Source of the DNA: Rhodospirillaceae bacterium
Lineage (GTDB): Bacteria > Pseudomonadota > Alphaproteobacteria > MPNO01 > UBA2964
Length of the DNA stretch: 59,905 nt
Direction: 5' to 3'
NCBI GenBank assembly: GCA_002709075.1
Contig: PAPV01000006.1
Span: forward strand, 23,785 to 83,689
The notes below the pieces were generated by a model. That model was not told where the DNA came from. It ran no database searches and was given only the letters and a program-made list of their open reading frames with translations. The stretch's first letter is position 1. Every line of letters starts with the position of its first letter. Positions 8,341-16,978 of the stretch are shown in pieces. Both the position numbers and the translations under genes were made by a program.

Positions 8341-8763
8341 ATGCAAAATCCAAAATGGACCGGAAAATGTCTCTGCGGTGCCATAACCTACCTGGTAAAA
8401 AATGATCCTCTCATGAGCGGGTGTTGCCATTGCGATGATTGTCAACGTCAAACAGGTTCCTCTTTTGCTCCGTTATTGATTTTTAATAAAAATGATTTTT
8501 CTTCAATTGGTAATACTTTAGTGGAGTTTAAAGGTACGGGTGGTAGCGGAAAATCAGTGAAAAGAGGGTTTTGTTCAATTTGTGGCACTTCAGTTTTTAG
8601 CTGGTATGAGGTTACCCCAGACTTTTTAGTAGTGATGGCAGGAACTTTGGATAATAAGCTTAAATTCCTCCCTGAGTGGGATATTTATTCTGATCAGGCA
8701 CAACATTGGATAAAGTTTCCCAAAGAACACAAGGTTTTTCGGTCTGGTTACGGAAGTGATTAA
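8341..8763 (+). CDS. GFA-family (CENP-V/GFA) zinc protein
   Basis: A zinc-binding protein of the Gfa-like family named for glutathione-dependent formaldehyde-activating enzyme, although most members have no proven activity. The cysteine motifs are CLCG near the start, CCHCDDCQRQTGSSFA, and CSICG. The frame opens at 8284, but the ATG at 8341 gives the family's normal N-terminus (MQNPKWTGKCLCG), so I choose that start; this gives 140 residues. It diverges from the minus-strand operon and is 3 bp upstream of an alpha/beta hydrolase gene, so the two are probably co-transcribed. Confidence 0.87.
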   Translation: MQNPKWTGKCLCGAITYLVKNDPLMSGCCHCDDCQRQTGSSFAPLLIFNKNDFSSIGNTLVEFKGTGGSGKSVKRGFCSICGTSVFSWYEVTPDFLVVMAGTLDNKLKFLPEWDIYSDQAQHWIKFPKEHKVFRSGYGSD

Positions 8764-8766
8764 TTT

Positions 8767-9567
8767 ATGCCGTATGCAATCAATAATAATATTCGTGTAT
8801 TTTACGAAGTAACTGGGGAGGGGCGTCCTCTTGTCTTGCTTCATGCTAACCCGTGTAGCAATAGAATGTGGCTGTATCAAATAGCTACATTTTCTCAATG
8901 GTTTCGTGTGATAACGCCGGACATGCGTGCTTATGGTCGATCTGATAAACCAACCACGCCATACCCGTTTTGTGAACTCGTAGATGATGTTTTAGCAGTT
9001 TGTGAAACAGAAAATGTTAAATCTGGTATTCTTGCTGGTGCCAGTATGGGGTCAAAAATCGCCTTTCAGCTCTTGGCAGAAAATTCAGGAATTTTCGATG
9101 CCAGCGTTCATATCGGTGGAAATGCCCTGAGAGGCAAGTCATACGATGACCGAATTAAGGGTTATGAGTCTGTTGGATATAAAGTACGTTCCTATCGTGA
9201 AACCCATTTAACTGAACTTTTTGCTTTAGATTTTATAAAAACAGATCTTGGAAAGTATTTAATATCAATGTTATTGAATGATTCGGAGAACCTGTCTGGA
9301 AGAGCTATTGCCCAACTATTTCGAAGTTTTGATAACGTTGATCTTTTAGACAAAATCTCGAAACTTGATAAACCAACCTTGATATTAAATGGCGAATTCG
9401 ACAGTTCATTGCCAGGTGCCCAAAATACAATCAAATTTATTCCAAAATCTAAACATGTAATTATTAAAAATGCTGGTCATCTCTGTGCTCTAGAAAAACC
9501 AGATTTGGTTAACGCTGCTATTAAAACATTCTTTTGTGAAAATAACATACTGCCGCATATATTTTGA
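8767..9567 (+). CDS. alpha/beta hydrolase
   Basis: A 266-residue alpha/beta hydrolase. The nucleophile elbow is GASMGS (Ser93), an acid is present in NGEFDSSL, and the histidine is in NAGHLCALEKP, so the triad is complete. The N-terminal GEGRPLVLLHANPCS block is typical. No signal peptide. It shares an operon with the GFA-family gene (3 bp gap). The substrate is unknown; relatives include 3-oxoadipate enol-lactonases and non-haem peroxidase-like hydrolases, which cannot be separated by eye. Confidence 0.88.
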   Translation: MPYAINNNIRVFYEVTGEGRPLVLLHANPCSNRMWLYQIATFSQWFRVITPDMRAYGRSDKPTTPYPFCELVDDVLAVCETENVKSGILAGASMGSKIAFQLLAENSGIFDASVHIGGNALRGKSYDDRIKGYESVGYKVRSYRETHLTELFALDFIKTDLGKYLISMLLNDSENLSGRAIAQLFRSFDNVDLLDKISKLDKPTLILNGEFDSSLPGAQNTIKFIPKSKHVIIKNAGHLCALEKPDLVNAAIKTFFCENNILPHIF

Positions 9568-9665
9568 TATTAGGTAGTATCTGTATTCATATTTTCGTAA
9601 AACAACTACATACTCATACATGTATTCTCGATCGCAAATAGCTCATATTGGAAGCACCGTTTAAC

Positions 9666-9696
9666 TAAAAAAGGCGCAGGTTCAACTGCGCCTTTT
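9666..9696 (-). terminator. intrinsic terminator of tRNA-Asn
   Basis: A GC-rich stem AGGCGCAG/CTGCGCCT with a six-base loop lies just past the 3' end of tRNA-Asn. On the minus strand it runs straight into seven T residues. On the plus strand only four T residues follow, so it could also weakly stop plus-strand transcription from the hydrolase gene. Confidence 0.8.
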
Positions 9697-9701
9697 CATA
9701 G

Positions 9702-9777
9702 TGGCTCCCCGGGCCGGACTCGAACCAGCGACCCAGCGGTTAACAGCCGCTTGCTCTACCAACTGAGCTACCGAGGA
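9702..9777 (-). tRNA. tRNA-Asn (GUU)
   Basis: A 76-base cloverleaf. The acceptor stem UCCUCGG pairs with CCGGGGA, including one T-G pair, with discriminator G and an encoded CCA. The D arm reads AGCUCAGUUGGUAGAGC and the anticodon loop CUGUUAA gives anticodon GUU. The T arm contains GGUUCGAGUCC. It has its own promoter upstream and a terminator immediately downstream. Confidence 0.97.
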
Positions 9778-9788
9778 CTATTCGTGAG

Positions 9789-9818
9789 TTTATACCAAAG
9801 CAGGAGACAAAAGGCCAA
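9789..9818 (-). promoter_or_regulatory. likely promoter of tRNA-Asn
   Basis: On the minus strand TTGGCC and TATAAA are separated by 18 bases, and TATAAA ends 11 bases before the mature tRNA 5' end. Position and spacing suit a sigma-70 type promoter. Confidence 0.5.
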
Positions 9819-9926
9819 CCCCTTATTTAAAAGACTGAGAGATTGTTTGACAAAAATCAACTTTGCATGTGACTTTACAGGTATTTCTATAGCACTATCT
9901 GGTTAAACGAGAGAATAACTCAAAAA

Positions 9927-10490
9927 ATGGACAGCATAATCGAGGCATCTCAAAACTCCACTGAACGAGCAAATCAATCCGGTTATTCTCGGAAAATTGC
10001 TCAAGAAATTGTGGATATTTGCTTTAATGCTGGAATAAGCCTTGCAGCAACCCTTCCCGATGATTGGATTGCGCATACAATAGCTTGTTTTGAGCAAGAT
10101 TCTCGTTTTGCTCATATACCCGTAAATCGAGAGGAGTCGGCTATCGGAATTTGCTCTGGTGCGTTTTTAAGTGGAACAGGTTCAGTTGCTTTAATGGGGG
10201 CGTCCGGTTTGATGACGCTGGTGTATGCAATTACCAAAATCAATTACACGTACGAAATTCCTGTGTTTTTAATGGCTACATATCGGGGTTCGTTGGATGA
10301 TGGTGCAAAATTTCATGTGTCGAACGGGTTGTACTTAGAAAATGTATTAAATTCCATTAACCTAACGCACACAATAATAAACAATGTGATGGAGTTATCA
10401 AAAATCGAGGAGGCATATCATCATTCCCGAAAAATTAGTCGACCTACTGTCGTATTATTACCAAAAAGATTATTGCAAGGTAAAGGATAG
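9927..10490 (+). CDS. sulfopyruvate/phosphonopyruvate decarboxylase-like, alpha subunit
   Basis: A 187-residue protein matching the pyrimidine-binding half of a thiamin diphosphate (ThDP) decarboxylase of the ComD type. The conserved glutamates lie in NREESAIGICSGAFLSGTG (Glu69/Glu70), followed by MGASGLMTLVYAITKINYTYEIPVFLMATYRG (described as one block). The next gene encodes the ThDP-binding half, 5 bp downstream, so the two would form one enzyme. Known substrates of the family are sulfopyruvate and phosphonopyruvate; the substrate here is unknown, and no other sulfonate or phosphonate gene is in the window. Confidence 0.82.
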   Translation: MDSIIEASQNSTERANQSGYSRKIAQEIVDICFNAGISLAATLPDDWIAHTIACFEQDSRFAHIPVNREESAIGICSGAFLSGTGSVALMGASGLMTLVYAITKINYTYEIPVFLMATYRGSLDDGAKFHVSNGLYLENVLNSINLTHTIINNVMELSKIEEAYHHSRKISRPTVVLLPKRLLQGKG

Positions 10491-10495
10491 TTTTT

Positions 10496-11086
10496 GTGAC
10501 TTATTATGAATGTATAAAATGGCTGGCAAGTCGCTGGACCGACGAATTAGTAGTTACCTCTGCAGGCACTAGCTCTGAGTTCTGGTATGATATAACCGGC
10601 GACACAGAAAGAGTTTTTTATTTAGAGGCATCAATGAGTCTCTCCTCAATGTTTGCCGCGGGTATTGCTTATGGTTTGAAAGATAAACGTGTTTGGGCTT
10701 TTAGCGGAGATGGAGCTTTTGTAATGAATGCTGGAATGCTTGCAGTAGAGCAGCATATGGCGCTTCCTAATCTTAAACACTTCATGATTTCCAACAGGGT
10801 TTACGGTTCGACATCAAATGTTCCTCTGCCCGGTAGAGAATCCAACGATTATGCGGCTATTGCTCGAGCATTTGGAGTGAGTAGGGTATTTAGTTTTAAA
10901 GACTTGAACGATCTTAAAAGTAATTTTGGTGAAGCTGTGTCGAATCCAGGGTACAGTTTTATTCATCTTGAAGTGCAACCTGTAAATGATAGGCCCGGTT
11001 CACCTCCAATGGACGGGCCGGAGCTTAAATTCAGATTTGGCAGAAATATTGAGAATATTTCAAACAAAAAGGTATTTTCCAGTTAG
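10496..11086 (+). CDS. sulfopyruvate/phosphonopyruvate decarboxylase-like, beta subunit (ThDP-binding)
   Basis: A 196-residue ComE-type subunit. The ThDP/Mg motif begins with GDG at residues 71-73 and ends with Asn100, the normal spacing. The N-terminal ECIKWLASRWTDELVVTSAG is typical of the subunit. The start is GTG at 10496, 5 bp after the alpha gene. It is 27 bp upstream of an XRE regulator gene. As with the alpha subunit, the 2-oxo acid substrate is not known. The gene may also be a more general ThDP enzyme half. Confidence 0.82.
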   Translation: MTYYECIKWLASRWTDELVVTSAGTSSEFWYDITGDTERVFYLEASMSLSSMFAAGIAYGLKDKRVWAFSGDGAFVMNAGMLAVEQHMALPNLKHFMISNRVYGSTSNVPLPGRESNDYAAIARAFGVSRVFSFKDLNDLKSNFGEAVSNPGYSFIHLEVQPVNDRPGSPPMDGPELKFRFGRNIENISNKKVFSS

Positions 11087-11113
11087 TTTTATGATTCAAG
11101 AAAATAAAAAACA

Positions 11114-11998
11114 GTGACTATCAGGTTTGATGATATAGGGGATCGTCTAAAAGCATTTCGTATTTCATCGGGTTTAAGTGTAGAAGAAATTACACTGAAG
11201 GCGAAGATTTCAAGGGCAGCACTTTATCGTTATGAAAGAGGTGAAGTTGCCAAAATTGAGACGCTGGTGCGGCTCGCAGATCTTTTGGGCGTTTCAATAA
11301 CAACTCTAATGGGAGTGGGCGTTGAATATCTCGCCTCTGCTGTAGCATTTTTTGAGAGAATGCGACAAATAGAGGAAACTGTTGACCAGATTGTTGTATT
11401 GTTTGGTCCTATTTCATATCTACTAACTTCGACAGAATACGATAATAATTTAAGACAGGTTTTGACGGAGAGTATACCTGCAAACTCTAAGACGCGATTG
11501 AGTTCTATAAAGGATATTGAGCTTGTTATGGAAATCTTAGCTCAACGCAAGGTCCAATATTTCACCAGAAAACCAGGAATTGTTAGCATTGTTTCATCTT
11601 CTGAGATGGAACGTTTTTTACGAAACGGTATGGTTGGTAGCACAAGCCTGTCAAAAGAAACCCGTGATCGACGTAGAGCTTTCGCGGTAGCGGAAGCAGA
11701 ACGTGTTATCTCGATTTTGGAGGATGAACCAATTGGAGTACAGCTTGGGGTGGTAGAGGATACGGTTCCACAATCTTCGTTTCAAATTTTTCGTCAACCA
11801 GATAGGCCATTGCTAGCCGTCAGCCCGTTCAGACTTGGTGAGAATCCAAACGTTAGAGTTGGTGTTGCAATGATCACTCCCGCACCGGAGGCCGTCAAGC
11901 TGCACGATGAAACTGCCTCAGAATTGTGGTCTAGATCGGTAAAAGGAAAAGAAGCAGCCCGCTTAATCAAAAGTTTAATAGATAAAATACAATCTTAA
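11114..11998 (+). CDS. XRE-family transcriptional regulator
   Basis: A 294-residue protein with an N-terminal XRE helix-turn-helix (about residues 8-62: LKAFRISSGLSVEEITLKAK then SRAALYRYERGE). The remaining 230 residues form an effector or oligomerisation domain that I do not recognise. It starts with GTG and lies between the ThDP decarboxylase genes and the pyrimidine operon on the same strand, so it may control one or both. The size is larger than classical XRE repressors and suggests ligand sensing. Confidence 0.85.
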   Translation: MTIRFDDIGDRLKAFRISSGLSVEEITLKAKISRAALYRYERGEVAKIETLVRLADLLGVSITTLMGVGVEYLASAVAFFERMRQIEETVDQIVVLFGPISYLLTSTEYDNNLRQVLTESIPANSKTRLSSIKDIELVMEILAQRKVQYFTRKPGIVSIVSSSEMERFLRNGMVGSTSLSKETRDRRRAFAVAEAERVISILEDEPIGVQLGVVEDTVPQSSFQIFRQPDRPLLAVSPFRLGENPNVRVGVAMITPAPEAVKLHDETASELWSRSVKGKEAARLIKSLIDKIQS

Positions 11999-12001
11999 AG
12001 T

Positions 12002-12033
12002 AGACAAATTCGTCTCTATTTTGAGACTTTTCT
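12002..12033 (+). terminator. weak terminator/attenuator-like structure before pyrK
   Basis: A stem GTCTC/GAGAC (12012-12016 with 12023-12027) is followed by TTTTCTT. An upstream AGAC (12002-12005) can pair instead with GTCT (12012-12015), so two hairpins are mutually exclusive. Stems are only 4-5 bp, so this is tentative. Confidence 0.3.
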
Positions 12034-12106
12034 TGATTTTGATACTTCTTATGTGTAAGATAACCTACCTTTTAGAATTTATGGTATTAATTGAGAGGCA
12101 TGTAAC

Positions 12107-12946
12107 TTGTCATCAGTAATTAATTTATCGCTCCACGAGGAGCCTGTTAATACGAAAACACCTACAACAGCGGAATTTTCCTGCCGAGTAGACCAGAATT
12201 TGAAACTCAATGCGGAATACTTTCATCTTTATCTTGATGCACCAGAGGTAGCCCTGAAGGCTTTGCCAGGCCAATTTTTTCATCTTATGTGTCCATCAAG
12301 CGAACTCGGCGATCCCTTTTTCAGAAGGCCGATGAGTATTTACAAAGTAGATAAAGTGCAAAGAAAGATTCAATTTCTCTTTAAAAATGCGGGAGTTGGA
12401 ACGAATGGTCTGTCTAAATTAAATCCTGAAGAATTTTTAAATATCGTTGGTCCTCTAGGTGTTGGATTCACTATTCCTAATGGAACTCGACACATTATTG
12501 TTGTTGGAAGAGGTGTTGGTTTAGCAACGTTAGCACCACTTGCGGAAATGGCATCACAGAAAGGTGTTCAGGTAACAGCTATATTGAGCGCACGCAGGTT
12601 AGATTTACTCATGTCGTCAGAGAGATTCCGTTCTACAGGAGCTGAGGTAATTCAGGTGCATGATGAAGACAATTCGAGTGCTGTCGAAAATATTGAAATA
12701 TTACTTCGCCAATTAAATGGAGACGCATTTTATACGTGCGGCTCAAATAGGTTGTTCAAATTAATTAAAAGGTTATCCAAAGAATTAAATATATTTGGAC
12801 AAGTGGCACTTGAACAGCAAATGGCCTGTGGTATTGGAGTTTGCTTTTGTTGCGTAAGAACTTTTGAAATTAACGGTAAAAATATACATAAGCGGGTTTG
12901 CAGCGAGGGGCCTGTTTTTGATGTCTGTGAAGCAACGGGATGGTAG
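12107..12946 (+). CDS. pyrK: dihydroorotate dehydrogenase electron transfer subunit
   Basis: A 279-residue FAD and [2Fe-2S] subunit of class 1B dihydroorotate dehydrogenase, which links orotate formation to NAD. The FAD-binding RRPMSIYKVD motif is near residue 70, the glycine-rich nucleotide-binding GRGVGLATLAPLAE follows in the middle, and the cluster ligands are Cys241, Cys246, Cys249 and Cys265. The only start that fits is TTG at 12107. It overlaps pyrD by 7 bp. Class 1B enzymes are best known from Gram-positive bacteria, whereas many Proteobacteria use the quinone-linked class 2 enzyme. Confidence 0.9.
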   Translation: MSSVINLSLHEEPVNTKTPTTAEFSCRVDQNLKLNAEYFHLYLDAPEVALKALPGQFFHLMCPSSELGDPFFRRPMSIYKVDKVQRKIQFLFKNAGVGTNGLSKLNPEEFLNIVGPLGVGFTIPNGTRHIIVVGRGVGLATLAPLAEMASQKGVQVTAILSARRLDLLMSSERFRSTGAEVIQVHDEDNSSAVENIEILLRQLNGDAFYTCGSNRLFKLIKRLSKELNIFGQVALEQQMACGIGVCFCCVRTFEINGKNIHKRVCSEGPVFDVCEATGW

Positions 12947-13881
12947 ATCTCTCTGTTGAAATAGGAAATTTGCATTTAAAGAATCCAATTATGCCAGCAT
13001 CTGGAACTTTTGGACCAGAACTATCTAATGTAATGGATATTAATTTGTTGGGTGCGTTGGTGGCTAAATCAATCACACGCGACTTTCAACCTGGTAACCC
13101 CACGCCGCGTGTGGCAGAGACGGATTCTGGTATGCTTAACTCTATCGGAATTCCGAGCAAAGGTATCGAAGAATTTTTAAAAACAACAGTGCGTGAGTAT
13201 TCAAATTTTAAATCGCCCGTTGTTGCAAGTATTTCCGCCCATTCCGAAGCAGAATTTGCATATATGACTAATGCCCTCAGTATAGAACAAATTTCAGCAA
13301 TCGAATTGAACATTTCTTGCCCAAACTTAGAGGCAGGTGGAAAATCATTTGCATTAGACTCAAATTTAACAGAAAAAGTTGTTAAAGTAGCAAAAAATAA
13401 TTCAAAAAAACCAATTTGGGTAAAACTTTCTCCAAATGTTACTGATATTTCAGAAATAGCTATAGCTGCTGAGAACGGAGGAGCAGATGCGCTTGTTGTA
13501 GCAAATACGCTGCTTGGTATGGCTGTAGATAGTGAGAACTTTAGAGCAGTGCTAGGCACCACCACAGGGGGATTGTCGGGTCGTGCTGTAAAGCCCATTA
13601 TTTTACGAATGGTTAAAGAATGTTATCATTCTATTTCAATACCAGTAATTGGGTGTGGTGGAATTTCAAACGCAACGGATGTAGTCGAATTCATGCTGGT
13701 GGGAGCATCAGCTGTTCAAGTGGGAACTGTTACTTTTGAACATCCAGCTGCTATGGAGACCATTATTAATGATTTGCCAATTTGGTGTAAAAGAAAAAAT
13801 ATAAAGAGAATAGCGGACGTTATCGGTGCTATCACTTTCCCTGATAGAGAAATTTCCGGCGTTATGGAGGGAATTCGATGA
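12940..13881 (+). CDS. pyrD: dihydroorotate dehydrogenase, class 1B catalytic subunit
   Basis: A 313-residue FMN enzyme interconverting dihydroorotate and orotate. The catalytic Cys127 lies in LNISCPN, and NTLLGMAVD, SGRAVKPI and IGCGGISNATDVVEFMLVGA are FMN and phosphate-binding blocks of class 1 enzymes. It overlaps both neighbours (7 bp with pyrK, 4 bp with the amidohydrolase), which indicates translational coupling. With PyrK it would form an NAD-linked heterotetramer in the cytoplasm. Confidence 0.93.
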   Translation: MVDLSVEIGNLHLKNPIMPASGTFGPELSNVMDINLLGALVAKSITRDFQPGNPTPRVAETDSGMLNSIGIPSKGIEEFLKTTVREYSNFKSPVVASISAHSEAEFAYMTNALSIEQISAIELNISCPNLEAGGKSFALDSNLTEKVVKVAKNNSKKPIWVKLSPNVTDISEIAIAAENGGADALVVANTLLGMAVDSENFRAVLGTTTGGLSGRAVKPIILRMVKECYHSISIPVIGCGGISNATDVVEFMLVGASAVQVGTVTFEHPAAMETIINDLPIWCKRKNIKRIADVIGAITFPDREISGVMEGIR

Positions 13882-15176
13882 ATACCCAAATGAAAATTAT
13901 AGATTCTGATTTAAGTTTTTGTTGTTCCAAACGCGCTGAATTTGCGAGTACAATTTTCGAAAAACTCAGGTTTCTCTCGTTAGATGGACCGGGAGTAAGC
14001 AGAGAGTCCTATGGAGTGGGAGAACAGAAGGCCATAGATTTTCTTATACAAATCGCAAAGAACGAAGGACTTATAGTTTCTTTCGACCAAGCCGCTAATT
14101 TGATAATAGAACTGCCAGAATGCGGAGAGCAAATTCCTTCAATTTTTTGCGGCTCACATTTAGATTCTGTACCACAGGGTGGTAATTTTGATGGGGCTGC
14201 GGGTGTCATTGCCGGCCTAATTTCACTTATTCGATTGAAAAGGAATGGAATAAAAACCAAATTACCGATTAAGTTAATTGCTCTTCGCGGAGAAGAAAGC
14301 GCCTGGTTCGGACCATGCTACATTGGATCAAATTCATTGTTTGGACATTTAACAGAGGATGATTTGAATTCTAAACACCGAACAACAGGAAAGTCATTGA
14401 GAAATTACATGGCAAAAGCTGGAGCTAATATTGAAAAAATATCGAAAGGTGAAAAATTACTAAAAATCAGTGATGTAGCAGGCTATATTGAGCTCCATAT
14501 TGAGCAAGGACCCGTTATGGTTGCTCGTAATGTTCCAGTAGGAATTGTAACAGGATTACGTGGAAATATTCGATACAAGAAGATCCGTTGTCTCGGTGAG
14601 GCTGGACATTCCGGTGCGGTGCCGCGTTGGCTACGACACGATCCTGTGCTGGCTACCTCGGAATTACTACACAGAGTAGATGAACATTGGCGTGTGCTTC
14701 TAGAGCGAGGACTTGATCTGGTGCTAACTGCAGGTATTTTTACAACTAACCCGGTAAAACATGCAATGTCGCGAATACCAGGCGAGTGTGAATTTAGTTT
14801 AGAAATGAGAAGTCAAAGCATTGAAACTCTTGAAGCATTTGATGAGTTTTTAAAAGCAGAAATGAGGAGTATTGAGCGAGAAAAAGGTGTGTGTTTTAAC
14901 CTTTCACCAAAAGGCTTAATCAAACCTGCCATTATGAACCAAAACTGGATTGAGCATCTTTCAAGTTGTTGTGACACACTTGACATCGAACATGAGCGTT
15001 TACCCAGTGGAGCCGGCCACGATGCCGCAGTATTCGCGAATAACGGGATACCATCAGCTATGATTTTTGTTCGAAATCAGAACGGTTCTCATAATCCTAA
15101 TGAAGCAATGGAAATTAGTGACTTTATGCAAGGTGCAGAATTACTCTATGAGTCTCTATTGGAGCCCCCATTTTGA
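13878..15176 (+). CDS. M20-type N-carbamoyl-amino-acid amidohydrolase
   Basis: A 432-residue member of the allantoate amidohydrolase / beta-ureidopropionase / N-carbamoyl-L-amino-acid hydrolase family. Metal ligands are visible at His94 and Asp105 (GSHLDSVPQGGNFDG), Glu139/Glu140 (RGEES), His207 (IELHIEQGP) and His405 (NGSHNPNEAME). Such enzymes release ammonia and CO2 from carbamoyl-amino compounds. It overlaps pyrD and pyrC by 4 bp each, so it is embedded in the pyrimidine operon. N-carbamoyl-aspartate, the product of reversed PyrC, is an attractive substrate, but beta-ureidopropionate is also possible. Confidence 0.88.
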   Translation: MNTQMKIIDSDLSFCCSKRAEFASTIFEKLRFLSLDGPGVSRESYGVGEQKAIDFLIQIAKNEGLIVSFDQAANLIIELPECGEQIPSIFCGSHLDSVPQGGNFDGAAGVIAGLISLIRLKRNGIKTKLPIKLIALRGEESAWFGPCYIGSNSLFGHLTEDDLNSKHRTTGKSLRNYMAKAGANIEKISKGEKLLKISDVAGYIELHIEQGPVMVARNVPVGIVTGLRGNIRYKKIRCLGEAGHSGAVPRWLRHDPVLATSELLHRVDEHWRVLLERGLDLVLTAGIFTTNPVKHAMSRIPGECEFSLEMRSQSIETLEAFDEFLKAEMRSIEREKGVCFNLSPKGLIKPAIMNQNWIEHLSSCCDTLDIEHERLPSGAGHDAAVFANNGIPSAMIFVRNQNGSHNPNEAMEISDFMQGAELLYESLLEPPF

Positions 15177-16213
15177 CGCAGAGACTTACGATCGTAAAAC
15201 CAGACGATTGGCATCTACATCTGCGCGATAATGAAATCCTAAATTGTGTTCTTCCATTCTCAGTAGAGAGATTTGGACGCGCTATCATAATGCCAAATCT
15301 TAGCCCTCCGGTAATTACTTATCAGGATGCGAAAAGATACCGTGAGCGTATTAACGCTGCTTTAACCAAAAAAAATAACTTTACTCCGTTAATGACTGTA
15401 TATTTAACTGATTACACTGATCCAAAAAATGTTAAAATTGGGATAAGAGAAAAAATTCTCACAGCAGTTAAGCTTTATCCAGCTAACGCAACAACTAATT
15501 CAGCTCAGGGGGTTACAGATTGGCGAAATGTTAGGGGTGTGCTGTCGGTATTGGAAGCAGAACAAACACCTCTTTTAATACATGGTGAGGTAACCAATCC
15601 GAATATTGATATATTTGACAGAGAGTTGGTATTTATTGAGCAGATTCTTACACCAATCATTTCAGAGTTTCCTGGTTTAAAAATTGTTCTTGAGCATATA
15701 ACGACAGAAGATGCTGCTGCATTTGTCAGCGAGGCTAGTGACAAAATTGCAGCAACAATCACACCACATCATTTAGTTATTAACAGAAATGCCATTTTTG
15801 ATGGAGGAATCCGGCCCCACATGTATTGTTTACCAATAGCAAAGCGTGAACGGCACCGATTAGCTCTTCGGGCAGCGGCGACATCAGGAAATTCGAGTTT
15901 TTTTTTAGGCACTGACTCGGCTCCACACACCATTAAATCAAAACAGTCTGAATGTGGCTGTGCCGGTATTTTTAATGCACCAAACTCTTTAGAAATATAC
16001 GCTCAGGTATTTGATGAAGAGAATGCTTTGGATAAGTTTGAACGATTTGCTTCTATAAATGGTCCGAACTTCTATGGTCTTAAACCGAATGAAGAAACAT
16101 TGACACTTTTTAAAGCTTTGTGGCAACCCATAGGTCATGTTCAAATAAAAGGTATCGGTGAGGCAATACTTCCATTTAGACCAAAAGGAGATATTGGTTG
16201 GAGGCTAGAATAA
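15173..16213 (+). CDS. pyrC: dihydroorotase (E. coli type)
   Basis: A 346-residue class II dihydroorotase that interconverts N-carbamoyl-aspartate and dihydroorotate. The binuclear zinc site is complete: His14 and His16 (DDWHLHLRD), carboxylated Lys100 (AVKLYPANATTNS), His137, His175 and Asp248 (GTDSAPH). It starts with TTG at 15173, overlapping the amidohydrolase by 4 bp. The length agrees with E. coli PyrC. It is the fourth gene of the pyr operon. Confidence 0.95.
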   Translation: MTQRLTIVKPDDWHLHLRDNEILNCVLPFSVERFGRAIIMPNLSPPVITYQDAKRYRERINAALTKKNNFTPLMTVYLTDYTDPKNVKIGIREKILTAVKLYPANATTNSAQGVTDWRNVRGVLSVLEAEQTPLLIHGEVTNPNIDIFDRELVFIEQILTPIISEFPGLKIVLEHITTEDAAAFVSEASDKIAATITPHHLVINRNAIFDGGIRPHMYCLPIAKRERHRLALRAAATSGNSSFFLGTDSAPHTIKSKQSECGCAGIFNAPNSLEIYAQVFDEENALDKFERFASINGPNFYGLKPNEETLTLFKALWQPIGHVQIKGIGEAILPFRPKGDIGWRLE

Positions 16214-16282
16214 ATTGTTAAATTTGTTACATTTATCTTATAGATATATATAGAATAAGTAAAAATTTTTTGGGAGAATAGA

Positions 16283-16978
16283 ATGGCTGTTGGTGGTGCC
16301 TTTCCAGATAAAAAAATCATTGCAGAATTAACTGCTAAAATGCTTGTAGAGGTCGATGCAGTGGTTTTTAATGCAGAAAAACCCTTTATTTTTACTTCTG
16401 GGTGGGCAAGTCCTGTTTATATTGATTGCCGTAGATTAATATCCTTTCCCAGATTGCGACAAACCATTATAGATTTTGGTGCGTCGATTATTCTTCGTGA
16501 AGCCGGATTTGAGAGTTTCGATGCAGTCGCAGGTGGCGAAACGGCTGGGATCCCTTTTGCTGCATGGATGGCAGATCGTCTAATGTTACCAATGCAATAT
16601 GTACGAAAACAGCCAAAGGGGTTTGGTCGCGACGCACAGATAGAAGGGCATCTTGAAGAAGGTCAGCGTATTCTTTTAGTAGAGGACTTAACAACAGACG
16701 GACGAAGTAAAATCAATTTTTGTGAAGCACTTCGCACTGCAGGTGCCAATGTAAACCACGTTTTTGTTGTATTTCACTATGGTATTTTTCCGGATGAACA
16801 AATATTTAATGATATGAATGTTTCTATGCATTCTCTGGCGAATTGGTTCGATGTTCTCTCCGTAGCAAAGCAAGGCAACCTATTTGACGTAAAAACTCTT
16901 GATGTAGTTGAAAAATATCTTAATGACCCTGTCACGTGGTCTCGTGATAATGGGGGCGTTTCTGAACTTCCTTCTTAA
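16283..16978 (+). CDS. pyrE: orotate phosphoribosyltransferase
   Basis: A 231-residue transferase forming OMP from orotate and PRPP. The PRPP-binding motif [10 protein letters not shown] is at residues 133-142, and [15 protein letters not shown] is the usual catalytic loop. GGGAGAA-like sequence precedes the ATG. It lies 69 bp after pyrC and probably belongs to the same transcription unit, though it could have its own promoter in the AT-rich gap. Its presence supports a biosynthetic or salvage role for the operon. Confidence 0.94.
   Translation: MAVGGAFPDKKIIAELTAKMLVEVDAVVFNAEKPFIFTSGWASPVYIDCRRLISFPRLRQTIIDFGASIILREAGFESFDAVAGGETAGIPFAAWMADRLMLPMQYVRKQPKGFGRDAQIEGHLEEGQRILLVEDLTTDGRSKINFCEALRTAGANVNHVFVVFHYGIFPDEQIFNDMNVSMHSLANWFDVLSVAKQGNLFDVKTLDVVEKYLNDPVTWSRDNGGVSELPS

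Noticed and set aside
9841-9880. TTGACA as promoter of the ThDP decarboxylase genes
   Set aside because: A consensus -35 is present at 9847-9852, but no acceptable -10 follows at 16-18 bases.
13086-13598. 170-codon minus-strand frame
   Set aside because: Antisense shadow of pyrD; no family features.
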